From: CAYXUW01 sp964468375
GTDB taxonomy: Bacteria > Planctomycetota > Phycisphaerae > Sedimentisphaerales > Anaerobacaceae
NCBI GenBank assembly: GCA_964468375.1
Contig: CAYXUW010000004.1
Location: forward strand, 1 to 31,648
DNA length: 31,648 nucleotides
Direction of reading: 5' to 3'
Below the pieces are notes generated by a model. It saw nothing but the letters and a program-made list of their open reading frames with translations. It had not been told where the DNA came from and ran no database searches. The position numbers and the translations under genes are program-made. This document shows, piece after piece, positions 31,611 to 31,648 of the stretch (positions are counted from its first letter, which is position 1; each line of letters begins with the position of its first letter).

Positions 31611-31648
31611 GGTCAAGTTACTAAGGGTGTATGGGGGATGTCTAGGCG
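31611..31648 (+). rRNA. rrl: 23S ribosomal RNA, 5' end only
   Basis: GGTCAAGTTACTAAGGGTGT and the following ATGGGGGATGTCTAGGC match the conserved 23S 5' end (GGTCAAGxxACTAAGGGCGTACGGTGGATGCCTAGGC type) with a few changes. The exact 5' end is estimated to within a few bases; the rest lies beyond the window. Confidence 0.9.

Overview
The window looks like a chromosomal segment of a planctomycete, most likely of the Phycisphaerae/Sedimentisphaerales side. This is inferred from a dockerin-type calcium-repeat block of the kind common in that group, an rRNA unit with no 16S gene in front of the Ile/Ala tRNAs and 23S, a PheT without its tRNA-binding domain, and a low-complexity noncoding repeat (CAAACCCAATT type) that I associate with Phycisphaerae genomes. 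No taxonomic marker is complete, so the assignment is an inference.

Layout. 1-630: 3' part of panB. 760-3315 (-): secreted caspase-like protease with a duplicated Ig-like unit, Fn3, dockerin and C-terminal lectin-like region. 3552-3590: tRNA 3'-end fragment. 3734-5779: pheT. 6313-8940: alpha-glucan phosphorylase. 8959-9417 (-): PTS EIIA/PtsN-like. 9608-11167: citramalate synthase. 11343-11537 (-): small SAP-like Cys-rich protein. 11784-12529: rpmH (46 codons) and signal peptidase I.

12596-14589 is an A+T-rich accessory island: two genes on the minus strand, a PIN-like nuclease and an AbiU2/HEPN-like protein, bracketed by two related ~110-136 bp elements with inverted-repeat ends. This is my best candidate for an undescribed mobile defence or toxin-type system. 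It is followed by 620 bp of noncoding, repeat-bearing DNA.

15214-26776 is an exopolysaccharide/capsule locus. A minus-strand operon makes nucleotide sugars (UDP-HexNAc dehydrogenase, NusG-like antiterminator, UDP-glucose dehydrogenase, UDP-glucuronate epimerase). A divergent plus-strand set follows (ATP-grasp protein, WecA/MraY-type lipid-carrier sugar-phosphate transferase, GT39-like membrane glycosyltransferase, Cys-less thioredoxin-fold protein). A second minus-strand operon holds manA, a GT2 glycosyltransferase and a STELLO-like glycosyltransferase.

26858-28098 (-) is a metal-regulated pair: a multi-pass membrane protein with a His-rich loop, whose frame is broken by a TAA near its start, overlapping a Fur-family regulator by 4 bp. 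A perfect 7-1-7 palindrome sits over the predicted promoter. 28197-30761 (+): ribF, a DJ-1/PfpI protein and an NrnA-type DHH phosphoesterase. 30903-31648: strong promoter, leader with intrinsic-terminator-like hairpin and boxA-like motif, tRNA-Ile(GAT), tRNA-Ala(TGC) and the first ~38 nt of 23S rRNA.
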